A DNA stretch of 64,000 nucleotides from NCBI RefSeq assembly GCF_035594125.1, contig NC_087178.1, positions 9,217,501-9,281,500 on the forward strand, in the 5' to 3' direction. The stretch comes from Scylla paramamosain. Lineage: Eukaryota > Arthropoda > Malacostraca > Decapoda > Portunidae. The position numbers and the translations under genes are program-made. The notes beneath the pieces were generated by a model. That model was not told the DNA's origin. It ran no database searches and saw nothing but the letters and a program-made list of their open reading frames with translations. Below, one piece after another: positions 12,539 to 23,879 of the stretch (position 1 is the first letter of the stretch; the number at the start of each line of letters is the position of its first letter).

Positions 12539-13472
12539 AAATGTAGTATTATTACTATCTTAATTAGGTATTAATTACACACTTAAATTACGTTTCCATC
12601 GTCCAAAGGCGTTTCCACTCTTAAAGGATGAATGGTTAGTATTTTGAGAAGTGTGAAAATTTTAACAGAATTGAAGGGTTAGGGACAGAAATGGAATTAT
12701 CCTAGTTATCCCTGAACACTTAAAAGAAAACGAGAGCGAGCGCTCCGTCCAGCAGAAAAAGAAAACGGTGTTTAAGAGGCAAACTAAATTATTTTAATTT
12801 CCACATAAGTAACATCACTGAAATAGGTGAGTTATACATGAACCCTAACAGTGTTTGCGTTACCACAAGTGTTTTATTTAATATTGGTGTGGTGTACCAC
12901 TAAGTGTCTGTACTCACGACTGTAGCCGGAGAAATTCACACTTAAAAAAAAAATATATATATATATATATATCTTCTTCTTAGGAAGACTCCTTCCGTCT
13001 TGGGAAGCTCCTCTTAGGATAGTAGTGTTCTTGTAGAATCCTGCAGGATTCCTGCAGGTGGAAGATGTGTTGGTCTGCGCCGAGAATGTCTGCGCCGATG
13101 ATGTCTTCGCCGAGAATCTACGACGAATAATTAGACCGAGGGGAAACCAAAGAATTGTTAGGTTTCTCCTCGAGTCTTTTAAGTCTCCTCCTTTAATAAC
13201 AAGGAGAAGTGAGTCTTGGGAGTGGCAGGCTGGGTGAGTAAGGCGAGACCGTTAGGTGCGTCGCTCTTGGCTTGGTGCGAGTGTTTTGGTGTGTCAGCGT
13301 AAGTTCTGTAAACAACGCCGGCTCGCTCCTCTGCTCTCCTCACTACCCTGCCACTGTTTGCCGTTTTCTCCGTTCACTGTGTCCGTTCACCACTTCACTT
13401 TCAACCACTGTTTATTGTTGTTGCACTTGGCACTGGAGTTAGTTATTCGTATCTCATTAAGCTGCCACCAAA
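12539..13472 (-). other. 5' leader of the envelope-bearing element, with a candidate splice donor
   Basis: 934 bp between the 5' LTR and gag. Immediately inside the LTR the minus strand reads TTTGGTGGCAGC; 'TGGTGGCAGC' after a 2-base spacer is a candidate tRNA primer-binding site (tRNA identity not determined). Three near-repeats of a 15-16 bp unit (tctgcgccgagaatg) lie at 13072-13119. A GTGAGT on the minus strand at 12917-12912 is a candidate donor for the env mRNA. A short (AT)n lies at 12953-12972. Confidence 0.5.
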
Positions 13473-14150
13473 TGTTCCGGTGTGGTTTTGAATTATCAAT
13501 TACCACTGGACACTGTTCATTAGTATCTTACCTTTATATAATAGGTAAAGTCACTCTTGGTGAGTTTCTGTGGTTTTCAGGTGAATGTCAAAGGTGAACG
13601 TATAAAAATAGGTATATTTAGATATATGTACAGAGTTCTGGAGAAGGGTGTGGCGCGTACGGGACAACGGATGTCCTCTGCGTGGTACAGCGTTACACCC
13701 TGGCAAGAGACTGCCGGAGCCGGCACAAGGGACGCTTAGCGCCTTCAAAAAGTGCTGACATTAGAAATAGGGGCGGGTTGACCGCACTCACAGTACATGA
13801 ATATATTCATAATTATTACTCTCTAATTACATAAATAAGGCAAGGGAAAAGCTACTTATAGCTAAGAGTAATACATGCCAAAATACATTAGGGAGAGATT
13901 AACTATGGAGAATACTTAGATACTGTAATGTAGGTGCTACCGATTACTTATCGATGGCAATAAAAGGAGTATGGAAAGTTCCATGGTGTGTGTGTGACGT
14001 AGGGTGGCGTGATCATATCCGCCCCACCCTTATGCGCCAACACCCACTATTTGCACTTATGCATATATGTATACATACACTTATATTGCTAATCAAGCAA
14101 GGCATTATAAATACAATACACATTATTATTAATTATGTGACACCGTTACA
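13473..14150 (-). repeat. 5' LTR of the envelope-bearing element
   Basis: 678 bp; same sequence as 6889-7566 except G at 13587. It directly abuts family A LINE sequence at 14151. Confidence 0.95.
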
Positions 14151-15682
14151 TTTTCAATTCTGTCAACATCTACCTTTCCTTCATGCTGGAAGCTTGCCTG
14201 CATTCAGCCTGTTCCTAAAATGGGTGACCGTTCTAATCCCTCAAACTACCGTCCTATTACTTTAGTTTCCTGCCTATCTAAAGTTTTTAATCTATTCTCA
14301 ACAGGAAGATTCTTAAACATCTATCACTTCACAACATTCTATCTGATCGCCAGTATGGGTTCCGTCAAGGACGCTCTAATGGTGTTCTTCTGGCTTTCCT
14401 TACTGAGTCTCGGTCATCCTCTTTTAGAGATTTTGGTGAAAATTTTGCTGTTGCCTTAGACATATCAAAAGCTTTTGATAGAGTTTGGCACAAAGCTTTG
14501 ATTTCCAGACTACCCTCCTACAGCATCTATCATTCTCTGTGTAACTTCATCTCAAGTTTCCTTTCCGACTGTTCTATTGCTGCTGTTGTAGACAGTCACT
14601 GTTCTTCTCCTAAATCTATTAACAGTGGTATTTCTCAGGGTTTTGTCCTGTCACCTACTCTCTTCCTATTATTCATCAATGATCTTTTAAACCAAACTTT
14701 TTGTCCTATCCACTCCTACGCTGATGATACCACCCTGCACTTTTCCATGTCTTTTCATAGACGTCCAACCCTTCAGGAAATAAACAATTCATGCAGAGAA
14801 ACCACAGAACGCCTGATCTCTCTAAAATTTCTGACTTGGGCAGAGCAAACTTGGTATTGTTCAGTGCCTCAAGAAACTCAATTCCTCCATCTATCAAATC
14901 GATACAACTATCCCCCCCTTCTCAATGACACGCAACAGTCCCCCCCTTTTTTTTTTTACATTGAACAGCCTCGTTCTGTCCTTTTCTCTATAATCTAAAC
15001 TGGAATCTTCACATCTCTTATCTAGCTAAAACAGCTTCTATGAAGTTAGGTGTTCTGAGACGTCTCTGCCAGTTTTTTCATCCCCTCAGCAGCTAACTTT
15101 GTACAAGGGCATTATCCGTCCATGTATGAAGTATGCTTCAGATGTCTTCAGATGGGGAGGTCCACACATACCACTCTTTTAGACAGGGTGGAATCAAAAG
15201 TTTTTCGTCTCATAAGCTCCTCTCCTCTAACTGACTGTCTTCAGCCTCTTTCTCATCGCCGCAATGTTGCATCTCTAGCTATCTTCTACCTCTATTTTCA
15301 TGCTAACTGCTCTTCTGATCTTGCTAATTGCATGCCTCCCCTCCTGCGGCCTCTCTGCACAAGACTTTCTTCTTTCTCCCACCCCTATTCTGTCCACCTC
15401 TCTAATTCAAGAGTTAACCAGTATTCTCAATCATTCATCCCTTTCTCAGATAAACTCTTGAACTCGCTGCCTGCATCTGTATTTCCAACTTTATATGACT
15501 TGAACTCCTTTAAGAGGTAGGTTTCAAGGCTCATTATTCAGTTTTTGACTACCAATTCGGACCATATTCGGGGATCGGCATCTCAGTGGGCCTTTTTTTA
15601 TTTTTTATTTTTTATTACCCTTGATTGATATGATTGATTCGATTTTTGTTGCCCTCGACCGGTGTCTCTCCTGCATAAAAAA

Positions 15683-15690
<8 letters not shown>
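14151..15690 (+). mobile_element. Family A LINE, RT to 3' end
   Basis: This covers RT from the fingers ('PIPKMGDRSNPSNYRPI'-type text with frame breaks) through 'YADDTTLHFS' (catalytic Asp pair, near 14718) to the C-terminal '[20 protein letters not shown]' block and 3'-UTR motif 'gttgccctcgaccggtgtctctcctgcata' before 15685. The two largest open pieces are 14498-14998 and 15122-15520; stops and frameshifts separate them. The 3' terminus runs into (AT)n. The 5' end is interrupted by the envelope-bearing element. It is a pseudogene copy of a Jockey/CR1-type LINE. Confidence 0.82.

Positions 15691-15762
<72 letters not shown>
15687..15762. repeat. (AT)n array at LINE A 3' end
   Basis: About 38 AT units begin right after the family A terminal 'cataaaaaagt'. 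Confidence 0.97.
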
Positions 15763-15765
<3 letters not shown>

Positions 15766-15840
15766 AATGTAGAGCGAGATAAAGCGATATAAAAATATAA
15801 AATGAAGAAAGTAGTAAGAATGCATGAGGAAAAAATAATA

Positions 15841-15843
<3 letters not shown>

Positions 15844-15919
<76 letters not shown>
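15844..15919. repeat. (AG)n microsatellite
   Basis: About 38 AG units, 80 bp after the (AT)n array. Confidence 0.97.
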
Positions 15920-15922
<3 letters not shown>

Positions 15923-16139
15923 CTTGGGAGCGGGACTTAAGACACATTCTGGTCATGTACTTATTCAACCTGAAACTGAGATATTTATCCGCGCAATTGC
16001 TCATCTTCCCCACTTAAATTTCCTTACTTCCACTAATCCATTCAATTTGAGACTCACTCTGTATTTAGTAGAAAAATTGCCCTTAACAATTATACAATCA
16101 GTATTTATCTAGTCTCCCTAGTTTAATCAATGGAAATTT

Positions 16140-16533
16140 TAGAAATAAAGTGTTTTATTCAAGTAAAGACCGCATAGGGAGCGGTGGTTGGGCGGGTGTC
16201 TCCATCTGCGTGTTGCAACCCCCTCCTTCTCAGGGGTGGAGGGAGAGATGCGTTTTCTGCAGTCACTAGGAAACAGTTGGAAGCAGTAGACGTACTGAGA
16301 TGTACTCTAATATTTGACGGAGACTAGGATGAGATACTAGTTAGCTGGGTCAGCTCCCCTAAAGGAATAAGTGAGTTACTACTGGCTATACGCTCCGGCC
16401 TATTTATAAAGAATACGAGTCTCCATACTAGTCTGCCGGTAAGGGTAGTTGTGTATTACACGCACCATACCCAGGGAAGTGACTCCTCAGCTGTGCGAGA
16501 GTGCAGGCCGAGCTTACACAATGAGTGGTGAAT

Positions 16534-16536
<3 letters not shown>
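16140..16536 (+). repeat. Family U repeat copy 1, left half
   Basis: Blocks shared with 36135-36480 and 46630-46840: 'gttttatt', a C-rich/G-rich stretch, 'gagttactactggctatacgctcc' versus 'gttagttactattaagg...tacgctcc', and 'gagtctccat'. Divergent, perhaps 25-35% by eye. It runs into an (AT)n array at 16537. Confidence 0.5.

Positions 16537-16604
<68 letters not shown>
16537..16604. repeat. (AT)n between two U copies
   Basis: About 34 AT units, with family U sequence on both sides in opposite orientation. Confidence 0.95.
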
Positions 16605-16607
<3 letters not shown>

Positions 16608-17150
16608 TAGTGCAGATCCCACATATGCATTTACTGGGTCCTGCTGGTATCCTGTGATGATGAAATGTATTGTTACCACACCCGGTTCAGTCACCTCGCA
16701 ACTGCCACTTACTTGGGTCAGTTTCCCGACACTACTTCCTACGTAGCTCGGTGCAGGGCAGAAATATGGGTATACAGCACACAGGTCCATCTGGTCTCCT
16801 GTAACCATTATATGTATGAGATCGCCAACCTGTTTCACCTCCTTCAGGTAAGGGAGCACTACAACAGCCACACACTATCGACATGTTGAAGAAAAATCTA
16901 AAAACCATGTTCTACAGGGGAAGGGAAGGGGGCACAGATAAGACAAAGACAAACATCTATGAGGTTTATAATGTTCTGTGTGCTGGCGTCCTCTTGAGAC
17001 AAAACCACCCACACTCACAGAACATTACATCCTCCTGCTGGACAGTAATATTTTACAGCTTCCCATATGAAAAGTTAGTACCATCCAGACACAGTAAAGC
17101 CCGGGGAAGGAGTAAACAAATACTGTACAACAGAGAATCTTTCTAGCCTC
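16605..17150 (-). repeat. Family U repeat copy 2
   Basis: Homologous by eye to 17597-18000 and, inverted, to 36600-37036. Shared blocks include 'tgttaccacacc'/'attacaactg', 'ctacgtagctcggtgcaggg', 'catctggtctcctg' and 'acattacatcctcctgc'. No coding potential recognised. Confidence 0.55.
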
Positions 17151-18460
<1,310 letters not shown>

Positions 18461-18529
18461 CACCTTACTCATTCAATTGACACTCACCTTACTCATTCAA
18501 CTAATGAAAGCCTGAAGCCTGTTTGAAAT

Positions 18530-19055
18530 GAGGCTAAAAGGCTGGGTGAGCTTAGTAATGAGTATGTGGGTAACGGTGTATTATTGAGAAGTTGGAGGTC
18601 CTTGAAAGCCTCAGTGAAAGCCTCAGCCTCCGATCACTGGATGTTGAAGAGGCAGATTGTGGTGCCACAGGTGTTTAGGAAGAAAATTTTGGAAATGGCA
18701 CATGAGGGAAACCTGGCAGGACACCTGGGTGTTAGAAAAACCCTAGGAAAAATTCTGTCATTTTTACTGGCCCAAAGCGAGAGGTGATGTGAACGAGTTT
18801 TGTAAAACTTGTGGTTTGTGTCAGAAAGTGGGCACGCCGAACCAGGTGATTCACCCTGCCCCCCCTTCACCCTATCCCTGTGGTTGAGGAGCCTTACAGT
18901 AAAGTTGTGATAGACTGTGTAGGTCGTTTGCCAAGGACTAGTAGGGAAAACCAATACTTGGTGACATATGTGTGTATCATCCAGGTTCCCTGAGGCCATT
19001 CTCCTCAGGAGTATAAACTCTAAAAATATTGTGAGATTTGGTGAAATTTTTCTCA
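18530..19055 (+). pseudogene. Gmr1-like gypsy integrase, part 1 (zinc domain and first Asp)
   Basis: Coding sequence of a second gypsy element. It reads 'VVPQVFRKKILEMAHEGN' and 'LAGHLGVRKTLGKIL' (His pair of the HHCC zinc domain), a frameshift, then CKTCGLC (Cys pair, near 18806) and 'VVIDCVGRLPR' (first catalytic Asp, near 18908). It stops at 19055, where a minus-strand LTR element is inserted. The frame continues at 24054 and again at 27456. Sequence upstream of 18530 is not recognisably gag or protease. Confidence 0.78.
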
Positions 19056-19417
19056 TGTTGGGGTGTGAAGGATAGCAGAGACATCAGAATCTTGGTTGCG
19101 TTTATTTGTGGAGCGAGGGAGTACAAGGCACGCTGTGACAGAGAGCGAGGGCCCGACTGACTCCTGGTTCGAAACTTCGAAATTTTTAGAAAAGAGGGGT
19201 GAAGAATAAGAGTTAGTATAGAAGAAGAATAAAGGTTAGAAAATATTGAAAGACAGTAGAGGAGAAAAGTTGGTTGGCTAACCACCTTGCTATTTTTGTG
19301 ATGTTTTGTATGAGAAGCGTCCCTTCCCTATCAACAAGATTGTTCTTTTTTTTTTGGCGCCTGTATATATATACACCAACATATCGTACCGCGCTTGGGT
19401 AAATACAAACTCCTACA
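19056..19417 (-). repeat. 3' LTR of CVDD gypsy element, with internal insertion
   Basis: Same ends as 23879-24053 but 187 bp longer. The extra block (about 19171-19357, ending in a T-run) follows 'tcctggttc' and is of unknown origin. Confidence 0.85.
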
Positions 19418-19534
19418 CTCTCCCCCCAATTACACAGGATGGTGTAATGATATAACTTAAAATACAATATGCGCTGTGGGGAGCAAAGGAAAAGTAAACA
19501 TAATACATATCCTTGATTGACACAGTGAGTTAAC

Positions 19535-21883
19535 CTACACAGGAGAGTTCAAGAAATAATCATCAAGGTGCCTTGGTGCTCGCTGGGTGCGACGGGGCCG
19601 TGGTGTGGTGACGCGCACAGGTGTAGGGGATTCAGTCGAGTCATCCGACAGCTGTGGTTCACCGGTAAGAGGACGAAGATGACGTCTATTCCGTATGGAC
19701 GCTCTCCCACTGCCGTCTAGTCGTAGAAGATACTGACGGGGTGCGGACAGCTCGAGCACGGTTCCCACCCGATCCCACCGCCCGCTAGATGGTTTTTGGA
19801 TGCGTGCTCGCTGCCCGGGCCTCAAGGGTGTCAGACTGTGGGCTTGCTGGTCGTGCCGTATTGATGAGTTGACTGATGTTTGGATCATGGCACGTTCCCG
19901 GTCGTGCATTGTCCTGCCCCACTGCTCGTTGATGAGGTAGCGGGAGCTCTCTACGGGCATGGCGTCTCGCAGCTGTCTGCCTGTCAGCAGCTGTGCTGGG
20001 GATGCGTCGAGGCCGTGCAGGGGTGTGTTCAGGTACTGGAGGATCGCTCTGGCAGTGCTGTCGGTGTCTAAGGAGCCCCCGCGAGTTGTGTTGGCTCTTA
20101 ACAGCCTCTTGGCCGACTTGACAGCTGCTTCTGCACGCCCATTAGATTGGGCGAAGTGGGATGATGAGATTCGTAGGGTGACGCGCAAGTCCTCGAAGAA
20201 CCTCCTCGATTCGTGGCTGGTGAGGTTGGTGCCCCCGTCACATGAAAGCTCTTCAGGGATGCCGAAGCGTGTGAACCACCGCCGGAACAACGTGATGAGG
20301 CGGGAGCTGGTGGCTTCTCCAGACAGGTGTTCCACTTCTAGCCAGCCTGTCAGCCTGTCGGCGTATGCGATGTACACATTGCCTTGTAGGCGAAACAGGT
20401 CGGCCACGGCTTGTTGAAATGGGAACTGGGGTGGTGGGGTGGGCAGGAGCGGCTCGGCTGGTTGAGAGGGCCTGTGCGTCTCGCACATCTGGCACTGGCG
20501 TCGTTTTTGCTCCACTTCTGCATCGATGCTGGGCCAGTATACAGACTGCTTGGCTCTGCGAAGCATTGAGTCTCTGCCCTGATGACCAGCGTGGAGATTG
20601 GCGAGCACGGTGCGTCTGAGGGCGGTTGGGATGACAAGGCGGGGGAATCTCTCATCGCTGGTGTAAAGCACAATGTCGCCTTGACATGACAAGTGCCACC
20701 GCATCCTGAAGTACGGACGTAGCGCGGCCGGCTCGGCGTCCTTCCGCTCGCCCCAACCATCATTGGCCACGCACTCATGAAGGAGCCGATATTCCTCATC
20801 TTTGACTGCCTCCTCCTCCACATGACGTAGGTCTACCACATGACCCACATCGTCCGTAGTGGCTTCTGCTGCCGCGGCGACCATGACAGCGCACACTGCT
20901 TCATCGTCAGCCTCGTCTGAGTCCTCTGGTGCGCTTGCTAATGCTGGGTAGCGCGAGAGAGCGTCCGTGTCGCAGTTGCTTTTCCCCTTGATATACTTGA
21001 CACGGAAGTTATACATCAGGGTCCTTTCTTTTATGTTGAGGATGCGGGGGTTGTGGATGTCCTTCAGCTCCTTGTCACCGAAGATTTTGGTGAGCGCCTT
21101 ATGATCGGTGATGGTTAGGTTTTTGCAGCCTAAGAGGAACAAGCGGGCCTTCTTGAGACACCAGGCTATCGCGAGTGCCTCTCCCTCCAGTGTGCTGTAG
21201 TTCTTTTCGGCCGCGGTCAGGTGCCGGCTGCCGCAGAGGACTAGCTTCCATCCGTTTGGGCAGCACAATGGTGCCTCCAGGGACACGCATTGGCAGTACT
21301 GCTGCGACACGATGAATCCTATACCTTGCTGGCTGTAGTCAGTTAGGACGGCTGTGGGGCGTGAGGTATCGTAGAACTTGAAACCTTCTGCTGCGAGATT
21401 CTTGATGGTATCCTTCGCTGACGTGAAGATGGCATCGAGTGTGTCGTCCCAATAGACTGTCTTCCCGGCTGGCTTCTTCAGGAGCTCCCTGAAAGGCTCC
21501 ATGATGAGGGCAACTGCTAAGAAGGGAGCCACCTGATTCACCAGGCCAAACCACGACCGGATATCCGTCAGTGATGGGCTTGCAGGCATCATGAATTCTG
21601 TGATGCTCTTGATGAGGTCGTGACTGGGCTGGTAGTCTTCCCAGCCGAGTAGATACCCGGCTAACGTGACGTTTCTCTTGCAGAAGCTGAACTTATCTGC
21701 CCTCAGTGTTACCCCGTTGTCGCGGCATTTCTGCAGAAATCCATACGTGTGCCAGAAGGCTTCTGCCACACTTTCGTCGTGCAGAAGCGTGTCGTCAACA
21801 CACTTGATTTTCCTGGGCACGTCGCTCATGATGTCGTCGAGGCGCTTCGTGAAGGAGTCCTGCGGTAGCGGTATCTTCCCCAA
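19535..21883 (-). CDS. pol: Pol of CVDD gypsy: RT C-terminal half, RNase H, integrase
   Basis: 782 codons open. RT catalytic motif is CVDD (residues 28-31), with Cys in place of the usual Tyr. RNase H: TDYS (Asp182), the LEGEALA glutamate, TDH (Asp260), TDALS (Asp307). Integrase: His431, His434, Cys464, Cys467, then catalytic Asp495 (ADLF), Asp549 (CDGGTNL) and Glu585 (NGRAEAAVKSAK). The RT N-terminal half lies in another frame at 21826-22230, so a frameshift near 21880 separates the two halves; the apparent Met start is accidental. The C-terminal tail is proline/arginine-rich. It would copy and integrate the element, but this copy is broken. Confidence 0.85.
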   Translation of the reverse strand: MGKIPLPQDSFTKRLDDIMSDVPRKIKCVDDTLLHDESVAEAFWHTYGFLQKCRDNGVTLRADKFSFCKRNVTLAGYLLGWEDYQPSHDLIKSITEFMMPASPSLTDIRSWFGLVNQVAPFLAVALIMEPFRELLKKPAGKTVYWDDTLDAIFTSAKDTIKNLAAEGFKFYDTSRPTAVLTDYSQQGIGFIVSQQYCQCVSLEAPLCCPNGWKLVLCGSRHLTAAEKNYSTLEGEALAIAWCLKKARLFLLGCKNLTITDHKALTKIFGDKELKDIHNPRILNIKERTLMYNFRVKYIKGKSNCDTDALSRYPALASAPEDSDEADDEAVCAVMVAAAAEATTDDVGHVVDLRHVEEEAVKDEEYRLLHECVANDGWGERKDAEPAALRPYFRMRWHLSCQGDIVLYTSDERFPRLVIPTALRRTVLANLHAGHQGRDSMLRRAKQSVYWPSIDAEVEQKRRQCQMCETHRPSQPAEPLLPTPPPQFPFQQAVADLFRLQGNVYIAYADRLTGWLEVEHLSGEATSSRLITLFRRWFTRFGIPEELSCDGGTNLTSHESRRFFEDLRVTLRISSSHFAQSNGRAEAAVKSAKRLLRANTTRGGSLDTDSTARAILQYLNTPLHGLDASPAQLLTGRQLRDAMPVESSRYLINEQWGRTMHDRERAMIQTSVNSSIRHDQQAHSLTPLRPGQRARIQKPSSGRWDRVGTVLELSAPRQYLLRLDGSGRASIRNRRHLRPLTGEPQLSDDSTESPTPVRVTTPRPRRTQRAPRHLDDYFLNSPV

Positions 21884-22230
21884 GGGGTGATAAATGTCGT
21901 TAACTTGCGGCTTTCACTGTCCAGGGGTATCTGGTGGTACCCGGAGTACGCGTCGGCGACCGTCTTGAAGGTGTGCTTGGGCACGCTGGAGATGAGATCA
22001 AAGGGAGTCCTGGTGTGGTGAGTCTCGCGCAGGCAAGCTTGGTTGAGCTTCTGGAAGTCCACGGTTCTGCGTGGCTTCCCGTTTTTCTTTGGCACCACCA
22101 CCATGCGCGCGCACCACTCGGTTGGCTCTCCAACAGGCACTTCCTCTATGATGCCTCTGGCGATGTCGTCGTCGAGCTGGCGCCGTACCTCGTCGTACAA
22201 GTGGTGCGGGACTGTGGCGGGGACGTGCAC
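21826..22230 (-). pseudogene. RT N-terminal half of CVDD gypsy, out of frame
   Basis: It reads the RT fingers: 'VRRQLDDDIARGIIEEVP', 'MVVVPKKNGKPRRTVDF', 'LNQACLRETHHT' and 'ADAYSGYHQIPLD' (first catalytic Asp in ADAYSG). It then loses frame near 21880, where the 782-codon frame takes over. Upstream it is also out of frame with the protease ORF. Confidence 0.8.
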
Positions 22231-22841
22231 TGCGTGGGGCGTGCGCCGGGGCGGAGGTGGATGTGGTGTGGCGGGCTACGCATTTCTGGTAGAGGCGTGC
22301 GCTCTGTTGCGAACACCGTGCGTCCAAACTCCTCCAGGAGCCATTTTTCTAGACGCCCCACTTTCTCTTCTACCAACTTGTAGGGTGGTGACTTGAGAGA
22401 CGCAGGGGCCGTCAATGCGATGATTCTGATTGCAGGGCGGGGAAAATCTTGCGGCACCAACTGAAGGGCTCTGCAAGCTCCGAGTGACAGGTACAGCCGC
22501 TGCACCCCTTCAGCTAAGTATAGGCACCCAGACGTGGTGATGGCCCCCACTGTCACCTTGCACGTGAGGCTTCCCAGAAGCTTCACCTCTCTACCGGCGA
22601 CGTGGCTGACTGTCCTGGGTGAGGCGGGAAGTTGCCCTGGGGGGATACCCAGACTTTCCAGCAGGGGCCGGCCAGCGATGCACACCTGAGCCCCTGTGTC
22701 GGCTACGGCCGTGGTGCAGCACTCCGCCTGCGGCCAGGGGCAGACGATCCGCACTAACAGGTCTGCCATCGCCTCCACGCCTCCTACAATCACTGCGTTG
22801 GAAGTAGCGGGGCCCCTGCCTGGTGTGAGGGCGCGGCACAT
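22146..22841 (-). pseudogene. Aspartic protease region of CVDD gypsy
   Basis: The frame contains VADTGAQVCIAG, with the protease catalytic DTGA at residues 48-51. Just upstream (about 22815-22865) the minus strand encodes a zinc knuckle, C-x2-C-x4-H-x4-C (CRNCGRKGHFRRMC), the nucleic-acid-binding end of Gag. The last 30 codons are out-of-frame RT sequence. The protease matures Gag and Pol. Confidence 0.75.
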
Positions 22842-22864
22842 ACGCCGGAAGTGCCCTTTGCGCC

Positions 22865-23879
22865 CACAATTGCGGCATGTGGCGTCGCGGGCGGGGCACT
22901 TATCAGTACCGCCGCACCCACTGTCCCCGCAGCTCTTTCACCGCTTCCGGCTGCGCCCGGGGCCAGCACGACCGGGGGCGCTGCGGCTCCAGGCGCGGCG
23001 CTGGTGGTTCACAGCTGACACCTCGGTGGCGGGGGGTTGGGGGGTGCGGTGGGTGGGGGGAGGGTGGACGCTCCAGCGTCCGCCAGGGCTGCCACGTTCC
23101 CTGTGACCCGCCGCCCCGCCACTTTGTCTGCGACCTCTATGATCTCGCACTGATTCACTACATCACTCACGGACGTCAGGCGAGGGAAGCACTGTAACAC
23201 CTCAGCTTTCATGTTGCGATCACTGAGCCCCATGACCACTTTTCTGCTCATGATGTACTCGGTCAGTGAGTTATCACACTTTGGGCAGCGAAAATTGCAC
23301 TCAGCTGCCAGGGCACGGCACCCCGACACGTATGCGTCGACACTATCTCCCGGCTCCTGGGAGTACTGAAAGAGATCGGACCATGCACCTACCTCGCACC
23401 GCTGTCCGACCACCACACTTCTCACCACCTCTACCGCTGCACTGGTTGAGAGCTGCTGGAAGTCCTGCTTGTCGAAGCGTGCGTCAATGCGCTGCTGGAG
23501 ACTGCCGTCGCACAGGAGACGCACGTACGGGGCGGCGAGGGGCAGGAACCACCCGCAGATCAGGCCGTAGTCTTCGACGCTAACCGCCCATGCCTCGAAC
23601 GCCGCCGGTGACATGCCTTGAGTTGCTGTCCCTGGACCAGGCGGACGATGTGATGGTGAAGTTGCTTCTGCGCTAGGTAGTCGTGTTGATGCTGGTGGGG
23701 TGAGGGGTGTGCTGGGGAACCCGGACCTGGGAGCTGTGGCGGGAGAGCTTGGTAATGGCGGATGAAGCACCATGTGGTCTCTTGCCGGTGACTACTTCTT
23801 CCAGGGTTGCTTGCTCCATTCCTGGATTTGCTCTGACGCATCCTGGTGCCTCACCCCAGTTTAAACGATACTGCGCCAT
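22865..23879 (-). pseudogene. gag: Gag of CVDD gypsy, frameshifted
   Basis: The longest frame (23009-23773, 254 codons) has a Pro/Ser-rich N-terminus and then a capsid-like part with 'FDKQDFQQLSTSAAVEVV' and 'ECNFRCPKCDNSLTEYIM'. The true start may be the ATG near 23879, at the LTR edge ('MAQYRLNWGEAPG'), which is in a different frame, so at least one indel lies near 23700-23760. A Pro-rich tail leads to the zinc knuckle. Confidence 0.7.

Larger units (their letters stand above)
6889..14150 (-). mobile_element. Envelope-bearing Ty3/gypsy LTR retroelement (errantivirus-like), near-identical LTRs
   Basis: Full-length structure in minus orientation: 5' LTR 14150-13473, leader, gag remnant, pol (RT-RNase H-integrase), env, 3' LTR 7566-6889. 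Both LTRs are 678 bp, begin TG and end CA in either reading, and differ at one site that I could find (7003 A versus 13587 G), so insertion is recent. Possible 4-bp target duplication 'tttt' (6885-6888 and 14151-14154); it is weak because the site is T-rich. The internal part lacks the end of gag, the nucleocapsid and the protease, so the copy is defective. It inserted beside a family A LINE fragment, which resumes at 14151. Gypsy elements with such an env are established in insects (Errantivirus); placement in that genus is inference. Confidence 0.9.

Noticed and set aside
16536..16871. 111-codon frame ending in Tyr-Ile repeats, resembling a secreted protein at first sight
   Set aside because: It lies in family U repeat and runs into an (AT)n array; no other U copy keeps the frame.
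21934..22383. 149-codon plus-strand frame inside the CVDD gypsy RT
   Set aside because: GC-rich antisense shadow of the RT and protease region.
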